A stretch of DNA of 64,000 nucleotides from Chromera velia. Taxonomy: Eukaryota; Sar; Chromeraceae. The position numbers and the translations under genes were made by a program. Under the pieces are notes generated by a model. That model had not been told where the DNA came from. It searched no databases and was given only the letters and a program-made list of their open reading frames with translations. Below are positions 13,052-27,400 of the stretch, in pieces (the first letter of the stretch is position 1; every line of letters starts with the position of its first letter). The stretch spans positions 31,065 through 95,064 of the forward strand of contig JAHBMJ010000499.1 in NCBI GenBank assembly GCA_018398765.1, written 5' to 3'.

Positions 13052-14840
13052 AAGAAGAGGCAATTTGAAGAAGAGCTGTCGGAAATGAGAGAAGCGCTTC
13101 GTCGTGCTGAGGAAGGACGGGCGGTTGTCGCAAAGGAGAGGGACCTCCTCAGAGAAAGGGTTGGTGGATGGGCTCTTTTTTTGTCTGTGTGCGCCCCTCT
13201 CTCTGTCTCTCTGTCTCTCAGTCTCTCTTTCTGCGCATGTGGCTCCCTTCCCTTTTGTTGTTTGTTGACCACTCGGCTGGTTGCATGCTGTCACGGCTCA
13301 AAGGGCCGAGGAAGGATCATCTGCAACTCTCTGTCTGTCTGTCTGTCTGTATGTATGTCTGCATCTGTGAATCAAAGAAAATGTTTCCCTTCCACCGTTT
13401 TTTTTGCCGTTTTGCAGTTGAGCTTCCAGTACGATTCTCTGAAATCGGAAGACGAGCGTGTCAGATTTGAGCTTCTCGAGCGTCTGGCTGCTGCTGAGGG
13501 GAACGAAAGCGTCCTCGCAAGGAAACTGGAGGTAGAGAGACAGGAACACAGAGCGCTGCAGAAAGCCAACGACAGCCTGGAGCAGGAGCACGCGGAGGTT
13601 GCGTCATTCCTCCAGAAGAGAGTGGGACAACTGGCTGCATACAAGAAGAGAGCTTCCAATGTGATCAGGTGGGTGGGACTTTCCTGCTTCCATTGCAACA
13701 TTTGCCCGCGTTGGTTTTTGTGTGGAAAAACAATTGAAGCTTCAGGAGAATTTCTCAGGTGGTGGTAGGGCGTGCAAGCCGAATTGAACTTCTTCGGGCG
13801 CGTCTTTGAGTGCACGTCTCCACGACAAGGCTAGGAAAAGGAAAACAGTCTTTTGGAGATGTCTCTTCATCTCTCTCTCTCTCTCACTCACTCACTCACT
13901 CTCTCTCTCTCTCTGTGGGTGTGTGTGGGTGCGTGTGTTGATCTCATTTGTGTCTTTGGCTGTGTCCGTGCAGGGGGTTCCATCAACGACAAAGGGAGAC
14001 CGTCGGCAAAGCTGACCATGAACTGTTGGCGAGACAGAAGGATCTTCAGGTTCGCTTGCCTGCCTGTCTGTCTGCCTGCCTGCCTGCCTGTCTGCCTGCG
14101 AATAAGGTGGCAAGACATCGTTTCTCTATTCATTCTCGAGTTTCCTCTATCTTTTTCCGCCAGTCCACTCTGGTCTCTGTATGGATGTCATATCGATATG
14201 TGTCCAGGAATTGACTTTCGTATCCAAGGAGCAGAAAGATTCTGCGCGGAATTATTTTGTGTTTCTTGAGTCGAAGATTGCATACGCAACTGAAAGCCAG
14301 TATCAATAGTAAGTGGGGGACGTTACACTGCGGTTCTTCTTCATTTGTTTATCTTTTTATTGTCTTCTTCGCTTTGATGTCTGTGACCTTCCTTCCTCCT
14401 TTCCCCTCGATGTTGGTTGCATGCAGGAACTTCGATGCGCCGAACTGCTGAAGAGGCAAACGCGTCTGTTGTCTCAGAGAGCGGATATACAGGCCTCTCT
14501 ATTGGAAATGCAGGTCGGTCGGTCGGTAGGTTCGGTAGTTGGAAGTTCTGGGATGCTGAGAAATGAGTCGGCAGGGTCTTGCAGCTGTATTGGGCGTTTG
14601 GATGGGTGCCGTGGGGGCAATGTGACGGAGACATGACAAACGCTGACCAGTGAAAACATCTTTGTGTGCGTCGTTCCTTCCACGAACGGTCGGTTTGAGC
14701 TCAGAAGAGACTGAAAGAGGAAAGAGAGAGCAAGGTACATGTAATATTTGTGTTCGAGTTTGAATGAAGGGGGCGGGAAGATAGACGGAGAAGCCTCCTC
14801 GTTCATGCAGGGCCGCGTCTCTGTGTGTGTATGCACTTGC

Positions 14841-14900
<60 letters not shown>

Positions 14901-17900
14901 TCACGTCCTTTTCTGTTCTGTGCACAGGAGGTGAGGGACGCCAATGCTCTGCTGAAGCTCTTGCAAGGAGAGACGGAGACGGAGATGACTGCCCTTCGAA
15001 GCCGTCTGGAAAATCTGGACCCCGACTTCCGACTGCAGTCCCAGGCCTGTCGGAGAGTCGTCAGACAACTCAGGGAAGCAGGCATCGCGTCCTATCTGGC
15101 ATTTGAGAGAGACCTGTGCGAGTTCGCTGCGATGGATTCGACAGGAGTGAGTCTGTCTTCTGTCTGTCTGTCTGTTTGTGTGGGGAGGGGTTTTGAGCAC
15201 AATTCTTTTTGAGCGCAAACATTTGCCTGCCCGTCGTCGACCTTTGAGGTGTCCGTCGCGCATTTGGCTCTCTGCATGCCCTGCGTTGAAGTCAATGGCT
15301 AGGGGTCTGCATGGATTTTGTTGGTGCCGTGTGCGTGTGTGTCATCAGCTGCATGGATGACTGGAGACATGCAGTGGGGCAGGCGGGCCTGCAATGCGAT
15401 GTGGCTTTTCAGCGCCGCATTTCCTCTTCTGCCCTATTTCTTTCAGTCTCTCGTTTTTGTGAATTATGACTTGGCGTCTGCTCTGACACAATTCTGCCGC
15501 TATGTGGGCTCGTGCGTCTGTTGTCAGGCTGCTGGAGGTAAAATCTCCCGTGATGGCCTCTGGGCTTTCTTCGCCAAGCTTCGGGTGGTCCCAGATAAAC
15601 GGACTCGGAATCTCTTCATGCAGAGTTGCAGCAGGTGGGTGCTTTCTTTTCCTTGAGTCACCTCGCTGTTTGTGTCCATAAAATGAATCAGTGCTTTGCT
15701 CTCAGACTTTTGGTTGTTGAATGTCCTTTTACGTGTTTCGTGGCAGGGAAACGGCGTGTTTGTGCGGGCGTCGGGGAGACTTCCTCTCAACGGGATTCAG
15801 AGTACGGCAAGCAGGCTGCTTTGTGTTGTGCTCTATTCGTGCTCACGCGCACAGCGCAAAGTGGAATACGCACATTTTATTTTTGATTCATTATTTCTCT
15901 TTGCAGCCCGACCAGCGAGAAGTTTCTTCCTCTTGACGCTGTTCTCTCCCGCCTGCGTCTTTTCGGCCTGCGCGTTTTGTCTGGAGAAGAAGAGTTCTTC
16001 GTTCGTCTGCTGGACTCCCTTCGGACGCGGGGCATGACTCCGGATGATTTCGTGCGGACAATTTTCCCCTCAGCTCCCCCCGAGTCTGTGGTGGACTGTG
16101 ACGAGATCGAGAGGGTCCTCAAGAACGTCCTGTCTCCTCCTCTGCTCAAGAACGAATTCGCAGAGGTAAGTGGGTTTGCATGAGAATGGGTTTGCATGAG
16201 AGAGAATGGGTTTGCATGAGAGAGAATGGGTTTGCATGAGAATGGGTTTGCATGAGAATGGGTTTGCATGAGAGAGAATGGGTTTGCATGAGAGAGAATG
16301 GGTGCAATTGCATGAGAATGGGTTTGCATGAGAGAGAATGGGTTTGCATGAGAGAGAATGGGTTTGCATGAGAGAGAATGGGTTTGCATGAGAGAGAATG
16401 GGTTTGCATGAGAGAGAATGGGTGCAATTGCATGAGAGAGAAGAGAACGGAGGAGGAGAGACAGATGCACATTGCACAATTAAAGCTAATTAAGGGAAAA
16501 AGCTAATTAATTAAAGGAGACAGATGCACATTGCTGGGGTGCTCAGAGGACGTGTTTTGCACAAGACATCCGAAAAGATATGCATTCTGCAAGAAGGGGC
16601 GACAGGAGCTGTGTCTCCGTGCCAACTCAGAAAAGGAAGAGGAAAGGAAAGGCGAAGAGCAGTTTCTTTATTTCTTTTCCTGCAAACACCAGGGGGGACC
16701 CTCGGCGCACAAAATGTGAGAAAAATAGGATGACATCGCTCTGAAACCTGCAGGGTTCAGGTACACTAAGTTTCGAGTCGGATCCTTCTCTCATTTTTCT
16801 TTTTCGTCTTTCATTTTTCTCTTCAAGCTTAGCGTCTTCTCAAACTGGAAAGTGACGATCATCCGCATGCAATTCAAAAGGGATTGTTGTTCACTGGAGA
16901 CTCTTCTCAATTGTTGATTGTGCCCGTCCCTTCAGGTGTGCGGCTTTCTCGGAATGGACCCCGAGAACCGCCCAGAGCCCGAGAGGGGGGACGCCCTTCC
17001 TGGGGGGCTGGCTCCTCTGCCTGAGGCGGGGACCTCAGATCCGCAGGCGGCAGGGGACTCTGCACTTCAGAAGGCGGTCAAGCCGTCTCCTTCTCTCATG
17101 AAGCGCAGGAAGAAGAAACAAGCACGAAAGAGAGGCAGAAAGGAGGGGGCCAAACCGTTCCAGGCACCTGCGGATTTGGTCTTGCAGTTGATCAGAGAGA
17201 AACTCAGTGCGGCTGCAGCGGCGGCCCCGATGGACTGTGGTCACGGAGGTGGGGGGGCAGGAAGTGCAGAGGAGGACGAGGAGGAATTGACGGGAGCTGC
17301 CGAGAAGAGACGAGAACGGTTGAGGAAGCACAGACAAGAGATGATGGGAGAGGAGATCAAACTTGCTTTAGAGTTGAATTCTGTGATTTTGAAGGAGGGT
17401 CTCTCCCTCCAGGCTGCACTGAACCTCTTCGACCCCGACAACGATGGTATCGTCACGAGATTGGAATTCCGCAAAGCCTGTGTGACTCTGTACCCTCGTT
17501 GCTCCTCCAAGAGGGCGGATTTACTTTTTGATTTGTTTGTGTCAGGAAAGGATCTGGAGGGGGATGAAGAAAGGGACCAGGCAGCAGAGAGGCAGAGAGA
17601 ACTTCCAGACGACATCCCGCCATCCGAGGGCCTCTGGAAAGACGCCCTGGTCGAGAGATTTGGTAATTTCGTCAAGAGACAAACGTCGGTAGTCTGTGTC
17701 GAGTGGTTGAGTGAGCTGAAGGAATTCGGCTGGAAGGATCTCCTCTGCTAAACTTCTCTCTCTCTACGTCCACCCTGCTAAGAGATCTGGGTCTTCGTGC
17801 ATGGTCGTTCATTGGTATTTCCTTCCTGTTTTCCTTTCGCCCTGGGATTGTTTGGTCGGCTCAGAAACTTTTTTTTTCGTGCATGCTTCTGTTTTGGTAT

Positions 17901-18678
17901 TTTCATTCGCAGTGCCAAGAAGAAACAGAGGGTTCTCTCTCCAGCGCTTCAGCGTAGCATGGCCGCTATTTTAAAAAACCAGCGCACAAACATTTTTCTG
18001 CACGCCTGTCCTTTGCAGGTCTGCCGTGACGATTCAACAGTCCTTCCGACGAAACAGGTGGAAGCGCAGACGGAGACCTGGACAGACTCGAGATGGGGCA
18101 CAGACAGACGGCGCTACCGAGGGAGGTCAGACTGCGTTGGCCCTCCCCGGAAACGCTGGTGGAGGTGTAGGAGGAGGGGCAACAACAAGTACGGAGGCGG
18201 ACATCCAGCTGTTCATGGCGGAGGGTCGCGAGGCTGCAGCTCGTCGACGTCTGGCGGTGTTGGAGCAGAAGCTGCAGGCGTCTCAGGGCACACAGAGACG
18301 TTTGGAGAGGCAGTCGGAGGAACTTGAGGAGGACCTGGCGAGGGTATCGGAGGATCTTCTAAGGGAGAGGAGCAGAAGAGTGAAGGCAGAACACCTCCTT
18401 CAGACAGACTACGTGGAGGTCCGGAGGGTGGAGGAGGCCCTGATTGAGAGAGACAACCTCAGAAGGGATCACGAGACTCTTCATGACAGGTAAGGGGGAA
18501 GGGGAGAGCAAAGAGCCGGGGGAAGGGAAGAGAAAGTGACAGGATAAAAGTGCATCCGCCCGCAGACTGACAGCCAGGCAGAGTTCTTGACAGGCAGACG
18601 GACAGCGAACAAGGAAGAGAGAGAGGGGTGACATCCGTTTTCATTCTTTTCACGTTTCGGTTTTGTGTGACTCGTGAA

Positions 18679-18714
<36 letters not shown>

Positions 18715-21700
18715 GCATGGCTGCAGGGTGGGACACTTCCGGGATCTCTTCCGAATTGCTGAGCGCCAGGCGTGTGCCCTGGACCTGGTCGCACGGAGAC
18801 GGCGGGACGAGGCCAGAGAGCTGTCCGAGGGGCTCACGGCTCTGCAGGTGAGAGGGATGCAAAGAGGTCACAGGAAACAAAGATATATACATATCTAAAG
18901 CTTTCTTCCGTGAGCAACTCTTTCTTGCATTCTCCCTCCCTCCCTCCCGTTTTTCATGTCTTCGGATTTTCTCTACCTTTGCGAGCTCGACTTTTGTCTA
19001 GTCATTCTTGCGTGGAACATGAAGGTCCAAATTTGATTTTCGTTTGCGCCAATACTCAAAAGGTATACAAGCATCCTGCATGGCTCATTTCCGTTCCATC
19101 GTCTTTTCTTTCTGCCTCTTCCTGGCTTTCTGGAAGACACGCTTGCCTTCTCGTTGGGTGTCCACCACATTCCCCTCGTAGCAATTCCTGCTCGCATCCG
19201 CACTTTCTCTTCCACCCTGCCTCTCTGTTTCTGTTTATGAAAACCAAACAGGACTTGAAATCTTCAAACCAGGAACTGGCTCAGCTGGGTTCAATGCAAC
19301 GGAAGCTGCTCGTGACCCAGTGGCACTTGACATCCGTCAAGAGCCATGCCTCGGTACGCGGACTGCTTCTGTCTTCCCTCACCAGTCTGCTCCTTTCCGG
19401 GACCTTTTTTCTTTCTGGTTATGCACTCGTTTTTTTCTCATGCTGCTCCGGAGGAATCAACAAGAAAGTGCAACGATGGCGATTGCATGGAGACAATCAA
19501 GCACTCCTTTTGTTTGCATCCCTTCCGAATAGGACCAGAAGGAAAGAGACCACAGTCCAGGGAGGCATTTGCAAGCTTTTGCCCAACGCCTGTATATTTG
19601 TTTCTTCTCTTTTTTTCTCTTCTCTCCGCTCACATGCACATGCAGGCCCTGAGGTCAGGAATCCAGGCGATGCGAGAGGACTACAGAAGGCTGGAGGAGA
19701 CGGCGGAGAGAGCGGAAGACGACAGGGACAGGGAGGCGAGAAGCGTGGCGCTCCGTCTAGCTGAGACCGAAAAAGAGAACAGCAACTTGAAGGGCAAAGT
19801 GGTGGCATGTGTGTCAGTACAGAGGGCGGAAGAGATGGCGATGCGAATGGAAGAGGTTGCAGAGAAGCTTTCACATACACAGGTCAGTCACGCTCTGCCA
19901 CGATTTCTCTGTCCCTCTCACTCCCCTTTTCTCTGTCTGTTGATGCAGTTCTCGCTCTCATTTCCGTTTCTGTATCAGGAGAACCCGACTGCATCATTTC
20001 TTGTTTCTTTTCCGCGAGCTCCGTTCTCTGTAGGAAAGATGCATCAAAGTCATTTTCGCTCAAAGACGAGAAAAAAATCAAGGAGAAGATGAGATGATGT
20101 TGATGGCTTAAGCAGTTGAGCCACTTCTCAGGCCCTGGCCAGCCCATTTACGTTGAGTTCAATTCGCCCTCCTGCTTTCCATCCATTCTGCCTTCAGGCT
20201 CAACTTCTGAAAGAGCGGGAAGAGAAGGCGAAGCTGCAAGAGAGGGCTGAATTGGATGCTAAGGCAAGGGAAGTGCGGCAGGACATCAGTGAACAGTTGT
20301 ACAGAGCTTTCAAGGAGACTGGTCAGTTGTCCATTTTCCTCCCGTCTTTCGCTGTCTCTGTCAGACGTGTCTGCACAATGTGTCGCTTTGAGTTTGCGTG
20401 CTTCGCCTTGAGGAGTATCTTTACGGTCGGACAAAGTCTGGGTCGGCAAATTGTGTTGAAAGAATAGTGGGGATTTGATCGTGTAACTATTTGGCATGGC
20501 CCGTGGCGTGTTTGTTTGTGTGCAGGTGCCGACGGCATGGAGAAAAAGTTTGAAGACCTGGGTGCAAGTCTGCGTGACCTCAAGCTGAGTGAACTCCGTC
20601 AGAGGCGTGCTGCAGAGATCGAGAGGGAGAGGGTGGCGGCCCTCCAGCAGGCGGCGATGGAGAAGGAGAGGGCGATCGAGAGTCTCCACGAACAACTGGC
20701 AGACTGGGAAAACAAACTCGAGAAGCAGGTATGCATGGACGTCGTGTAGGCAGAAAGAAAGCCATCGAATCGACTATCCGAATCATCAGACGGGAGACGG
20801 TGAGTAAGTAGAGTGGAAAGGGGGCCGGTGCATCTTTCAGCCTCTGGTCTTTTCTTTTTCTGGTCGTTCCAAGCGTTTTCTTCGTGCTCCCTTTTCTTTG
20901 CCCCTTTTCTATCTTCATGAGTGTGTGTGCAGGAGGGTGTCTGGAGAACGAAGCTTGAAGAGGCGCAGAAGATGGCGCTGAGGGCTCAGGGATTTGACCC
21001 AGGTAGGCAGACAGAGACAGGGACAGAGACAGAGATAAAGACAGGTCCCCCTTCCTCAGGTTGTCCTGAAACTTTGCCCTGCTTCTCTCTCTCTCTCTCC
21101 ACACTCTTTTTACTTTGCGTATCGCCAGTTGGCCACACCAGCTGTCTGTCGGGAATACTCTTCCATCTGTTTTTCGTTGCATTCTTTCCTTCCTCTTGGT
21201 TCCTCTCCTCAACTCTACTGCAGACGGAGGGGGGCTTGCCGTCTTCAAGGGAGCAGCGAAAGCGAGAGCACAGCAGCAGGAGACTCTGTTCGAGGAACTA
21301 CGGACCAGCCACAAGAAGGCAATCAGAAAAATATCCGAGCTCGAGGTGCGTGTTGGTGTGTGTCTCCTTACCTGGCTGCGCGCCTCCCTGCTTTCCTGTC
21401 TGTCGCTCTGATTTGGATACCCCTACTTTCTCAATACCTCTTATTCTTTCAAGAACGCAGAGATGCATTGTTGAAACCTTTCCTTCCTTCTTTCTGTACG
21501 GAGGTTGGTTGTGTGCATCGCCTCATTTTTGCAGTGCGGGTCTTGGTTTCATGTATCTGTGCATGTGCATCTGTCTGTCGATCTCCTTTTGTACCTGCAG
21601 ATTCAGTTGAAGCTTGCAAGAGAGGATCTGAAGAAGGCAACTGACAGGGCAGCTGAAAGGGAGGTGGCGATGGAGAAATTGAAGAGGGACATTCTCGGAG

Positions 21701-23702
21701 GGAACGCACGGGACGTGAAAAATCTGGACATCTTCAAACAGATCAGGGTCCGTCGGTGGGGTTGCTTATTTCCCGTCTTCCTTGGAGCGAAACGCTTGTC
21801 TGTTTTCTCGACAGGCTTGTGCTTTTTTTCTTTCAACTTCTTGTGAGCAGAATACCGCTCTTGAGAGAAGGCAGGCGCGCTTGGTACTGGTAGGATGAGG
21901 CGACCGTGACAGCGTCTCGTTTTTTCCCCTTGCTCCATGACGACATCCTGCGAATCTCATCTTTTAGAAGCAACCTCTGAAGGAGCCTGATGATGCATAC
22001 TTCCTCCTCTTTCGTGCTGTTATCTCTTCTTTGTTCTCTGCAGGACGAGGTTGGCAGAGAGGCCGACGAGAACGTTCTCGCAGTGAGCAACGCCGCGATG
22101 CACTCAGTGGAGGTCCTCCAGAAACTCCTCAGGGACAGGGACGCAGAGGTGAAGCAGGCAAAGAAGCAGCAGGAGGCAATCGTAGAGAGCGCCCGGGTGT
22201 CTGAGGAGGCCCTGAGGGAACAGTTGAGAGCGAGCGCAGAAGAGGCCCTCGCCCTGAGGAGAGACCTGGCGGCCCACTCAGCGATTGACGAGACGGACTT
22301 AAGGGCTCTCGCAGCAACAGCCTTGGAGCCTTCCCAAAGGGATCCGCAGAGAGGAAGAGAGGGGCAGCGGAATGGTGCAGGCGGAAGGGAGTCTATCCAC
22401 CCGCCTCCGTCTCCCCGTTCTCTTGTCAAGCGGTACGTGTTTTTTCAGCTAGAAGCGTTTGGCCTTTGAATAAAAAACTGTCCCAGTGGTCCAGTGTTCT
22501 TTCAAGAACAGAAAAGTACAGGCAGCTTTCACACAGGAGCAGACATTGCACATCCCGTCACAGAAAGAGAGCGCATACGCGTGTGTAGTGTGGCAGAAGG
22601 AAGAGAAATCGATGCAGAAGGATTCCATCAGATTTTGGCAAGAAAAACAGCCCAGGCGTTTTTTCCGGGTCCACTTTTCTCACCGACATTGACATTGTTG
22701 GGAAGATTTCAGGTGCATGTATCTCCACGCCGATTTTCTTTGTACCCTCATTTTGCCCACTTGCAATCTTGCGATGTTCCCTTTTTCGTCAACTGTCGGT
22801 GCAGTGTGCGGACCCGTCTTGCCGAGAAAGAGGCTGAATGTGAGACTCAGAGAGCGCTGATAGACCGCCTGGGGGGGGCCCTGAAGGAGAGGGAGGAGGA
22901 TCTGGAACGTGCCTCTGCTCTGTTCGACGAGATGGAAGCCCGGCTGGCTGCCGTGAGGGAGAGGGAGAAGGAGTTGGAGAAAAAGGCGGACGAAAAGAAC
23001 CACCAGCGACTGATCAACAAGTCAGTGAAAGAGCAAGGAGGGAAGAGAGGAAGGGAGGGAAGACGCGTCTGTGCTGGGGAGTGACACCTGATTTCCACTT
23101 CCCCGTTTGCGTACACAAGTGATTAGGGAAAATGCTGTTTTTTCTGTATGGTACAAAGAGAGGACCAGCAGAGCTTTTGAAAAGGAGTTGGGGAAGTGAA
23201 AGCAGATCACACATAATCCATGTGTCCCAGATACGGTAACCTGAAGACTGTTGCTTACATGAACCCCCCCCCCCCCCCCNACCCGCGCATGAATGCAGGA
23301 GGGTGAGAGAGTTGAAAGACCAGGTCGCCGAGAAGGATGCGGAACTGCAGAGACTCACCAAGGCGTTCAACGAGCTCATACAGGAGCTTTTGAAGGCGAC
23401 AGAAGAAGAAAAGAAAAGAGAGAGGGCAAAAGAACAAGCCGAAAAGGAAGCAGACAGACTCGCCAAGGCCTATGCAGAGCAGGCCAGAGAACTACAAAGC
23501 TTGGTCAGTCGGTCGGTCGGTAGGTGGGTCACTTTTCGAATATGCCGGTCTCCATTTTTAATCGTTCTTCCTTTCTTTCTTTCTTTCCGCCTTCACCTGC
23601 TTTTGTTGCACTCCAGCTGTGCCTTCAACGAATGCCCACGAAATCAAATGGTTTGTCTGACAGCGGGAATTATCAGGCAGAAAAAGTGGGTGGCTGGAAT
23701 GT

Positions 23703-23743
<41 letters not shown>

Positions 23744-24371
23744 CGCATTCATTGGCTCTCTTGTCTGTGTGTGTGACGCATTCATTGCCTCTCTTGTCTC
23801 TGTCTCTGTCTCTGTTTTGCAGAAAGAAGAGGTCAGGCAGCTCCGGGAGGCCTCCAGGAGAATGAAGACTGGAATCACACCTCTGGCAAGAGAGACGGCA
23901 AAACAAGGGGGGGCAGAGGCGAATGAGGAACTGCAAAGAGCCCGTGCGGTCCTCGTGACCTCGGGAGAGCAGATTGAGGAGCTACTGCGAGACAGAGCAG
24001 TCAGGGATGCAGAGATATCGCGTCTGACGGCGGCGCAGAAGGATTTTGAAGATATTCGTTCCGAGTTAGAGGCGGTGAAGATCCGGTTGGAACGATCAGA
24101 AAGGGAGAGGGCCGAGCTAGAGGCAATGAGGGAGAAGCTGGAGGAAGCGGTTGCAAATGAACGCGTGATTCGCCATCTGAGCCAACAGGTTGGTCTGCAT
24201 GCATCCCTTTCTGGCTGTATGGAAAAAGGTTTTTCAAATTCTCCTGAGGACAGTGGAAGTGCTCGTTTTGCTACCTGAAAGATTGTCCACCCTCTCGACG
24301 TGATTCATTCACTTGAGAAGAGGTCAAAAGGAGATCGGAAGGACGCAGAAGATATGTGTCTCCTCTCTCTG

Positions 24372-24446
<75 letters not shown>

Positions 24447-27400
24447 ATTGACGATCTGCAGACCGGTCTTGCTACTGAGAAGGAGAAACACAAGGAGGCC
24501 ATGGAGGAGAGGTCCCGTCTCCTGTCGAGGTTGCAGCAGGAGAGGTCGAAAGTTTCGCGTCTGGAGGGACTGCTCAGTGCTTTTGCTGATGAAGCAGAGC
24601 GCAGACAGAAGGACTTTGTGGATGCGCCCATGGAGGTCGTGCAGAGTTTGGCCTCACGTGTGGAGTGTCTGGAGACGGAAAACGACCAACTGCTTCGAGA
24701 GGCGCAGAGCGCGCGTGCACTACTGGGTCAGTTGTTCAGAGTTTCCTTGTCTGCTTTGGAAGAATGTGACGAGTCTTTTCTACTTCTCCATAACTGATTC
24801 CGAACAGTCGCTCGACATGGGGTTTTGGGCTTTTGTGTTCTCGTTTTCTCTGAACACTTCGTTTCAGATACTTTGAGACCTTTTTTCTTTCTTTCTTGGT
24901 GATGAGAACAGCAGCCGAATTCCCTGCCACTTCATTCTTTCTCAGCCTTCCAACCTCTCTTTCAACTTTTGTGTGCACATTCATGCTTTCAGCTGACCCA
25001 CGAGCGCGAGATGCACGTGGCTCTCGCGGGATATCCGAGGAGGCCGCCAAAGCTCTTGGTGACAGTCTCCGTTCTCTGGAGGAGGACAACGCACGGCTGC
25101 GTGAGCGTGCGAGACGTCTTGAGAAGATGGCGGCAGCCGGGTCAGGATCTGGAGGGGGTGTTCAGAGGGGGCAACAGGGTGGACAGGCCAAGGGTGGGGA
25201 TGCTCGTGCAGAGGGGAAGGCGAAAGAGTTCCTTCAAGGGGAGCTTGAGAAGGAGAGGAAGGAAATGAAAGCTCTCGAAATGGAAAATTCGTTCCTTAAG
25301 AAAACTCTGGAGGAACTGCAAAAAGGAAAAGTTGGGGCAGAAGATGCATTGAAAGTTCTTGCTTCAAAACTCGACACCTTGGAGAGCCAAGCAGAGAGGG
25401 GGAGTGGTCCCGGAAAGAGAGACACTGCCGTCTCCAAACGCGGTGCTGCTGGTGATGAAGACACGGAAGTCATTCGTTTCCTCACAGCCCAGCTAGACGA
25501 GAAGGACGCTCAGATCAAGTCTCTGGAAGAACACAAGAGCCTCCTCGAGTCTGCACTGAAAGATGAGGCTGCCGCCAGTGCAAAGCTCGGGCCTGCCTCT
25601 TCGTCTTCAGGAGATGCAGCAGTGCGAAAGAAATTGGAGTCTCAAGTCCTCGCTCTGAAGGGACAGAAAGAGCAGAGCCAGGCAGACACGTCCCAAATGG
25701 TCAACACATTGGCAGACAAAGTCGACGAACTCCAGAAGAAACTTGCGGAGACGGAACGCGAACTCAGGGCAGCAAGAGCTGAGTCTGGCCCGCCGCTTAG
25801 CCCAGAACGTCAGTCAGTCAGTCCTTCAGTCAGGACAGGGCAGGGACGGAGGCAAGAGGATTGCACGGATGCCTTGGTTGTTGTGTCTCTCTCTTGAATG
25901 AGCCATTCGGGGTGTGCGAGGATCAGGACAGAATTCTTTCTCTCTCTCATCATCGATGCTTTGATCCTCCTAGCAGCGTGTTCCTTAACATGTTTTAACG
26001 TCTTGTCTTTTCTTCTTCTGCACGCACCTGTCTGTTTGCAGTGGCAGGACTGCTTGCGCCTCTCCGCGTTGCGGCTGAAATAAGACAGGAGGATTTGCGG
26101 GGAGGTGTGGCAGTCCGTTCGCTCGTCTCTGAGCTCTCTACTGTGCAGAGTGCCAACACGAAGCTTCAAGAAGAAGTCGCGCGGCTCCGTCGAGATCTGG
26201 AGAAAGAGAAGAGGCAGAGGGCGGCAGATGCAACGAGCATCCAAAAGAAAGCCAAAGACGGAGGGGAAGGGGGGGGGTCTGAGGAGCTGGAGGCTCTGCG
26301 TCTGCTGACACGACAGCTGGATTCCGATTTGGACATTTTGAAAAAGGAAAATGAAATTCTCAAAGGAGGTCGGTCGGATGTCGCAGTTTCTTTCTTGCCG
26401 ACTCTCATGACACTGAGATAACAGAGAAAAGAAGGATCAGAGAGAGGAGCACAAGAAATCCAGAGGGCGGAAAGTGAAAAAATGCACAGATAATTCATGA
26501 ACAGAGTGAGACAAAGAATCGGATTGAAGTTGACAGCGGAGCTTTGAACGTGTCTTTTCTTTTTTTATTCCTACTACAAAATCCGTTCTCTCTCTTTTTT
26601 TTCTAATCTGCATCTGATCGCTTGTCTATTTCAAATGTAATTTTCAATTCAATTGAGTGCAGGGATCGAAACCTGGAGAGCACGTGCCCAGCAGAAGCAG
26701 CATCGTCGGAGAGAAGGCCGAGCTAGAGGGGCAGGGAGGTCGCGTGGCGGCGAGGTCTCTTCTGACGACGACGATGACGGTGAAGTCGTTGCCTCCCTCC
26801 TGGGGGCACTTGAGCGTCTCCAGAAGGACAAAGACAGGCTCGAGAGGAGGGAGGAACGGAGAGAGGCCAGGGAAGCAGAGTCAGAAGAGACACTTCGACT
26901 CAAAGTCAGTCTGTCTGCACTTTGGGGCAACGAGCGAGAATTAGTCTGCAGGAAAGGAAAGAAAGCAGAAGTCTGAGAGTTATCATTCTCTTCCCGTCCT
27001 TTGCTTTCCTTCTCATGAAGTGCTTGAGTGACAAGATGAGGAGAGAGAAGACGTAAGGAGCTATGGAGGAGACGAAAAAAGGAGAAAAGAGAGGAAAAAA
27101 TTCTTCAGCGTAAGTGATCTCACTGACGTTTCCAAGAAGACCTTCTACACCTTTCGTTGTTTTCTGAAAGCCCTCCACCTACCTGGCTCGGATATTTGAA
27201 TTGTTTTGCTTTTCTGGTCTCTGGATGGTCACTTTGCCTCATGCATGCATGCAGGTGGAGAGGTTAGAGAAGAAGAATCGTTTCCTCGAGGATTCAATCA
27301 GCAGAAAGGAGGAAGGGGAGAAGGGGGCGGTCGGTCTCCTCTGTCAGCAGGTTGAGAGACTCGAGCGACAACTTGCTGAAGAGAGAAGAGGTGCGAGGGA

